From Acidobacteriota bacterium (GTDB taxonomy: Bacteria; Acidobacteriota; UBA6911; RPQK01; JADFOI01): a DNA stretch of 9,390 bases. The stretch spans positions 1 through 9,390 of the forward strand of contig JAPYTY010000008.1 of assembly GCA_029942065.1 (NCBI GenBank), read 5' to 3'. A model generated the notes under the pieces. That model searched no databases and had not been told where the DNA came from. It saw only the letters and a program-made list of their open reading frames with translations. Both the position numbers and the translations under genes were made by a program. How positions within the stretch are numbered: the stretch's first letter is position 1; the number at the start of each line of letters is the position of its first letter. Below are positions 5,803 to 9,390 of the stretch, piece by piece.

Positions 5803-7116
5803 CTAACCCGAAGACTGCTCGATCGTGGTGTCGGCATCGATGAAGAACCACAGCAAGCCTCCCAGCAGGGCAGCCAGGGCGGCGATATTGAGTGCCCAGG
5901 ACCATCCCAGAAAACTGGCCAGGTAAGGCGTCAGGGTGGGAGAAATGGTTCCTCCTATATTGCCTCCCGTATTCATCATTCCGGAAACCACGCCGGTATT
6001 TTCACGGGCAATATCGATGATGGTGGCCCAGTAGGGACTCAAAGAGAAATAAAGAAAGCCCGCCCCCAGCGACAGGGAAAAGATAGCCAGATAGGCATCC
6101 TCGACCGCACCCCCGATGAGAATCAGGAGCGCCGTCACGCTCATCCCCCCGATCACCACCAGGCGTCTTCCCCAGCGCTTTCCGTAATGGCGACACAGCC
6201 GGTCCGAGAGAATCCCTCCGATGGGAGTCATGAAGGTGATCGCAACAAAGGGCAGGGTCCCGAAAAAGGAACTCTGCAAGACGCTGAAATGGCGGACATC
6301 CACTAGATAGAGATAAAACCAGGTCAAATAAATATAGGCCACATAGCCGAACAAGAAATTGCTGACGATCAACAACTGAATGTTCCGATTGCGGATGAGG
6401 AATCCTAAAGACCTCCTGCCGCCCTCCGGCAGGGAGGTATCCGGAGAGCCTTCTTCCCCCTGGATGGTGGCCAGTTCAGCGGCATTGACCCGGGGATGAT
6501 CCTGGGGGCGATTGGCTGAATACCGATACCAGAGAACTGCCACGCCCAGGCCGATCAGCCCACAGACATAGAACGATTCCTGCCAGCCGTAGGTCTCCAT
6601 GATCCAAACAATGAGCGGCGGCGTCAGGGCGGCTCCCAATCCGGACGCCCCCAGCACCAGGCTGTTGGCAAAGGCCCGTTCCCCGGGGGCCATCCAGAAG
6701 GCAATGACTCGATTGAAGTTGGGATAGGCGGCGGCCTCTCCCGCACCGATCAGGAAGCGAACCAGGATAAAGGATCCCAGTACTCCCAGCAGATACACCG
6801 TAAAGAGAGTCCCGGCCAGGGCGGTCACGGCCGTGAACAGGGACCACCACAAGATGGCGAAGGTGAGGAGTCGGCGGGGCCCCACACGGTCGCCCAGCCA
6901 TCCGGAAGGGATCTGAAACAGTGCGTATCCAAACACGAAAGCACTGAAGATCTGCCCCATGTCCACCGGGGACAACCCGTAAACGTCCCGAATGTACTTT
7001 CCGGCTATGGAAATATTCACCCGGTCGATGTAGGTGACCATGCTGATGACCAGCAACATGCTCAACATCGTCCACCGGTAACGGCTGCTGGTCTGAGCTG
7101 CTGACGTCATTTTCAT
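5803..7116 (-). CDS. MFS transporter, ACS (anion:cation symporter) family
   Basis: A 437-residue, 12-segment carrier. It has the ACS-type opening 'MVTYIDRVNISIAG' (26-39), loop 2-3 motif A 'GWLGDRVGPRR' (72-82) and 'RFLIGAGEAAAYPNFNRVI' (120-138). A charged central loop (about 200-240) separates the halves, and a second motif-A-like 'GGILSDRL' (300-307) opens the second half. ACS members such as hexuronate, glucarate, tartrate and phthalate carriers import organic anions with H+ or Na+. The anion here cannot be read from sequence. The ATG at 7116 has only GGGG two bases upstream. Met3 (7110) has the same GGGG at an eight-base spacer and may be the true start, losing two residues. The gene is alone or follows the HD gene in the same direction after 132 bases. 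No catabolic enzyme neighbour names the substrate. Confidence 0.9.
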   Translation of the reverse strand: MKMTSAAQTSSRYRWTMLSMLLVISMVTYIDRVNISIAGKYIRDVYGLSPVDMGQIFSAFVFGYALFQIPSGWLGDRVGPRRLLTFAILWWSLFTAVTALAGTLFTVYLLGVLGSFILVRFLIGAGEAAAYPNFNRVIAFWMAPGERAFANSLVLGASGLGAALTPPLIVWIMETYGWQESFYVCGLIGLGVAVLWYRYSANRPQDHPRVNAAELATIQGEEGSPDTSLPEGGRRSLGFLIRNRNIQLLIVSNFLFGYVAYIYLTWFYLYLVDVRHFSVLQSSFFGTLPFVAITFMTPIGGILSDRLCRHYGKRWGRRLVVIGGMSVTALLILIGGAVEDAYLAIFSLSLGAGFLYFSLSPYWATIIDIARENTGVVSGMMNTGGNIGGTISPTLTPYLASFLGWSWALNIAALAALLGGLLWFFIDADTTIEQSSG

Positions 7117-7248
7117 GGCCCCACAAAAGGAGAATGCTCGATCCTGATCGCACGCTCAGGCCGCCCGACAACCCACCTCACCCCGTGCGGTCAATCGATT
7201 CCTGGCTGAGAAGACGGGTATTCCTGAAGTCCGGAGGCAGCCCGCTAC
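7117..7248. other. Intergenic gap between HD gene and MFS gene
   Basis: These 132 bases separate two minus-strand genes. I see no stem-loop with a T-run and no clear promoter. An AGGAG and ATG on the plus strand at 7128-7136 have only a one-base spacer, and the frame runs antisense through the HD gene. Confidence 0.4.
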
Positions 7249-8097
7249 TTACGTGGACTGAAGCATCTGATCAATGCGGTCGAGGTTGGCGTCGATCGAC
7301 TGAAAATAGACATTCTCACCCCCCTCAAAGTGGTGCTCGAGTGCCTGGTAGACTCCTCCCCATTGAGTTTCGAGCATGCGCTGAACGTAATGCTTATAAA
7401 AACCACGAGTTCTGGCCATCAGGTCGTTGACACTGGTGTAGGTGTCAATTCCACTGCCTTCGGCTTCGGGGTAGGAGGCCGCCTCTTCAAACTCGCTGTA
7501 GAGCCGGTCCAGTTTTTCCGGATAGTCGGGAGCGGCCATCTGGCCCAGCATATCGCCCGTGCCCACTACACAACCGATAAATCGTTCTCGATCGTCATTA
7601 AAGGGAAGACTGTCGATGTCAACCTGGATTCCGGTACACTCGATCGCGAGTTGAACGAGGCGAACTTCGTCCGTAGTCACGTCAAACTCATCCAGGAACT
7701 TTGCTGCAAATTCTCCACTCCGTGCGACATGAGTCAGAGTGTATTTGGCACCGGTGCCTCCATCATCACCGATTTCCTTGATGAACCCGCTGTCATGTAG
7801 GAAGCTGGCCACAACCATCAACTCAATATCGCGGTGGGTCAGGGTGGGATGCTTCCCACTTCGAAGGTGCCCATCCACAATTCGTGCCACCGCCACGGTG
7901 GCTGCACAAGTGTGGGTGAAGTCGTGATAAGAGGTGTCGCTGGGCTGATAGCCTGGATACTTACCTTCGAACAATTCGCCCACTCGCTCAAACACCCGGT
8001 CAACAAAGGCGGTGCTCTGCGAAGAAAAATGGGAACCGACGGTCTGTTTGATGAAGGTCAGGGCTTCACAGGTTTGCACAACTATAGTTGATAGCAT
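7249..8097 (-). CDS. HD-domain metal-dependent phosphohydrolase, cyclic-nucleotide-phosphodiesterase-like
   Basis: A 282-residue soluble protein from ATG 8097. The metal-site residues are spaced as in class I cyclic-nucleotide phosphodiesterases: 'YHDFTH' (H58, H62), 'SFLHDSGF' (H101, D102) and a later 'GTGDMLGQ' (D182). In that family the first His acts as general acid, and the later His, His-Asp and Asp bind two metals. H123 may take part as well. The class I signature is only partly matched beyond H-D-F-x-H. Hydrolysis of a cyclic nucleotide or other phosphoester is therefore likely, but the substrate is unknown. A TTG at 8130 would add 11 residues ('NLVFYFWDPK') but has no ribosome-binding site. 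The ATG has a weak GGGA seven bases away. No sensor domain or signal peptide is present. It lies 66 bases after the CPXCG gene on the same strand. Confidence 0.82.
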   Translation of the reverse strand: MLSTIVVQTCEALTFIKQTVGSHFSSQSTAFVDRVFERVGELFEGKYPGYQPSDTSYHDFTHTCAATVAVARIVDGHLRSGKHPTLTHRDIELMVVASFLHDSGFIKEIGDDGGTGAKYTLTHVARSGEFAAKFLDEFDVTTDEVRLVQLAIECTGIQVDIDSLPFNDDRERFIGCVVGTGDMLGQMAAPDYPEKLDRLYSEFEEAASYPEAEGSGIDTYTSVNDLMARTRGFYKHYVQRMLETQWGGVYQALEHHFEGGENVYFQSIDANLDRIDQMLQST

Positions 8098-8163
8098 TTT
8101 GGGATCCCAGAAATAAAATACCAAATTCAAGGTGCATATTAAATGTTTTTCAAGACGAATATG

Positions 8164-8355
8164 CTATTGATCCTGATGGCACGCCTCAATTTTCGGGTCA
8201 CCCTCATCATCCAGGGAAACATTCAGGCCGATAGGTTGGCAACAGACGTGGCAGTCCTCCACATATTCCTGGAATCCAATCGAGCAGTCGACCACCACCT
8301 CGACCCGCTCACCGCAGTATGGACAAACAATCGGAACGGTTTCCAGTAGACTCAT
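8164..8355 (-). CDS. CPXCG-motif cysteine-rich small protein
   Basis: A 63-residue zinc-ribbon-like protein. The first knuckle is 'VCPYCGE' (C11, C14) and the second is 'EDCHVCCQPI' (C35, C38, C39), with 'EVVVDCSIGFQEYVEDC' between them. This arrangement and length match the CPXCG cysteine-rich family found widely in bacteria with no proven role; binding of one zinc ion is likely. The ATG at 8355 has AAGG at 8363-8366 with a seven-base spacer. It is upstream of the HD gene on the same strand, so they may be cotranscribed. Its start region overlaps the first two bases of an opposite-strand frame that begins at 8354, which I treat as mostly non-coding. Confidence 0.88.
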   Translation of the reverse strand: MSLLETVPIVCPYCGERVEVVVDCSIGFQEYVEDCHVCCQPIGLNVSLDDEGDPKIEACHQDQ

Positions 8356-8431
8356 GCTTAGACCTTGGACCTCTCCCCATCTGAGTTCTCTTCGCTCTCA
8401 CTGGCTTCCTCCAGCAGCGTCTGAATCACGG

Positions 8432-8548
8432 GAGGCAGGTGCCGCAGAGAATCCCTTCATCGATCCGGAAGGGTACCGGCATTTCGTTGAGGAGGAAGAG
8501 GGCCACTATCTCAAGCAGCTCGAGAAGGAACGATCGGAAAGCCGGTGA
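8432..8548 (+). pseudogene. Probable remnant of a metallo-beta-lactamase-fold gene (C-terminal end only)
   Basis: The last ~38 codons of the plus-strand frame read 'AGAAENPFIDPEGYRHFVEE' and then 'EEGHYLKQLEKERSE'. The pattern NPFIDPEGY-R-x-[FY]-[VI]-x3-E-x2-[FY]-x2-[QE]-L resembles the C-terminal helix of subclass B3-like metallo-beta-lactamase-fold hydrolases as I remember them. The zinc ligands (HxHxDH and later His) and the whole N-terminal body are missing. Bases 8356-8431 in all three plus frames show no matching protein. The neighbour on the left is the CPXCG gene on the other strand, so the rest was probably lost by deletion. It ends 19 bases before the ankyrin stop. The open frame back to ATG 8354 makes a small live gene formally possible. 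Confidence 0.42.
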
Positions 8549-8567
8549 AGCCGGTCAGTAAAGCCTT

Positions 8568-9390
8568 CTAAAACCCCTTCAGATCCCGGCCTGTGGGGAT
8601 ATAAGGTTTGGCCCCAAAACCGAGAAGAAGCTCGATCGTCTTCTCGTCCTTTTTGGATCGCCGACGGAAGGTACTGTCCTGGCCCTTGGTCGGAAGGTGG
8701 CGATAGATCAGGCCGTCGGGATCGGCCATGGCGATGCTCATCGCCGACTGTCCCCACATATCCTGGGCATCCAAGTCAGCGCCCTTTTCTCTCAAGAACC
8801 GAATCACTTCGCTCAACCCATATAGTGCCGCACCGTGAATAGCTCGGCGGCCATCCGGACCGATCGCATTGACATCGTTCCCTAACTGCCAGGCGAGGTG
8901 GACAGCCTCAAGAACCTTATTCCGGATCTCACCTGTACTCGTGACAATTTTCGGTGCGGTACTAAGTGCGTCGGTGCCTCTAATTCCCAAATTGACGCCC
9001 AGCCCTGCGGCCACCATCAGAGACGTCGTTCCATCAAAAGTCGCAATTAAAGGATCGCTCCCCGCCTCCAGCAGAAGATGCATGGCGGCAACATCAGCCG
9101 ATGCAGCAGCCATTATAAATGGGGTAGCTCCGGCCTGGCTCACCTGGGGGGGTTCCTGCTGGGCACCGCGGCCCCAACGATGGATGTGATAAGGCATGAA
9201 ATCGCTTTCAATTCGAGCATTTGGATCGGCTCCCCGGGCCAGCAGGGCCTTCACCAATTCCCGGCTGTTGGGGTGCACCCAGTAAGGATCGGTTTGGGTA
9301 TGCCCCCCCGACATGCCAACCACTCCTTCTTCCAGGGCCCAGTGCAGTGCGGTCATACCATAACCGTCGGTTGCATTCGGATCCGCCCCC
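8568..9390 (-). CDS. Ankyrin-repeat protein, C-terminal part, cut by the window edge
   Basis: The open frame enters from the right edge and ends at TAG 8568, giving at least 273 residues. The ATG at 9356 is internal: the codons before it read 'GADPNATDGYG', the end of an ankyrin repeat. Repeats visible in order are 'GMTALHWALEEG', 'ELVKALLARGADPNARI', 'AGATPFIMAAASADVAAMHL' with 'LLEAGSDPLIA', 'DGTTSLMVAAGLG', 'EAVHLAWQLGNDVNAIG', 'DGRRAIHGAALYGLSEVIRF' with 'EKGADLDAQD', and a degenerate last one ending 'ELLLGFGAKPY'. Two insertions break the 33-residue period: one around 'YHIHRWGRGAQQ' and one around 'LPTKGQDSTFRRRSKKDE'. Ankyrin arrays bind other proteins. No catalytic domain is seen in this part, and signal peptide or other N-terminal domains are outside the window. 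Confidence 0.9.
   Translation of the reverse strand, partial: GADPNATDGYGMTALHWALEEGVVGMSGGHTQTDPYWVHPNSRELVKALLARGADPNARIESDFMPYHIHRWGRGAQQEPPQVSQAGATPFIMAAASADVAAMHLLLEAGSDPLIATFDGTTSLMVAAGLGVNLGIRGTDALSTAPKIVTSTGEIRNKVLEAVHLAWQLGNDVNAIGPDGRRAIHGAALYGLSEVIRFLREKGADLDAQDMWGQSAMSIAMADPDGLIYRHLPTKGQDSTFRRRSKKDEKTIELLLGFGAKPYIPTGRDLKGF

Noticed and set aside
7134..7430. 98-codon plus-strand frame with AGGAG before its ATG
   Set aside because: The spacer is only one base, the frame runs antisense into the HD gene, and the translation is Arg/Pro-rich without a domain.
8098..8130. TTG start adding 11 residues to the HD protein
   Set aside because: There is no ribosome-binding site before it, and the downstream ATG at 8097 has at least a weak one.

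Overview
The window is GC-rich DNA carrying eight intact or edge-cut protein genes that I consider real, one small zinc-ribbon gene and one probable gene remnant. No rRNA, tRNA, CRISPR array or insertion sequence is visible. The gene mix is a membrane or periplasmic PQQ dehydrogenase, flavin/ferredoxin electron transfer, an ACS-type MFS carrier, a CPXCG protein and a long ankyrin protein. Its convergent gap holds short dispersed repeats whose spurious translation reads like 'HKGTEK'. Together this suggests a Gram-negative, heterotrophic environmental bacterium such as an Acidobacteriota member or a similar metagenome lineage. That assignment is inference from gene content only.

Left part (1-4089): the 5' end of an exported PQQ-dependent dehydrogenase points left off the window. 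Divergent from it is an apbE-type FAD:protein FMN transferase. Converging on apbE, with a 23-base tail-to-tail overlap, is a tight three-gene minus-strand operon. It encodes an exported FMN-binding protein (188 aa) with a flavinylation-type Thr motif, a membrane polyferredoxin resembling the C-terminal half of NosR/PceC-type proteins (338 aa), and an exported protein of unknown function (183 aa). The three genes are joined by two 4-base start/stop overlaps (GTGA, ATGA). My reading is that ApbE attaches FMN to the FMN-binding protein outside the cytoplasm. The membrane polyferredoxin then passes electrons across the membrane to or from it. This would be a split NosR-like module without any denitrification gene in view, and it is the most interesting part of the window.

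Middle (4090-7116): a FAD_binding_2 family flavoprotein (fumarate reductase / ketosteroid dehydrogenase superfamily) is divergent from the operon. A roughly 300-base convergent gap follows. It contains a perfect 9-bp stem-loop, a 7-base tandem repeat, a 20-base perfect palindrome and a dispersed low-complexity repeat. Then comes an ACS-family MFS transporter on the minus strand.

Right part (7249-9390): a HD-domain phosphohydrolase with a cyclic-nucleotide-phosphodiesterase-like HxxxH...HD...D arrangement is followed upstream by a CPXCG cysteine-rich zinc-ribbon protein, both on the minus strand. A short plus-strand ORF appears to keep only the last ~38 residues of a metallo-beta-lactamase-fold protein. 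A minus-strand ankyrin-repeat protein runs off the right edge.
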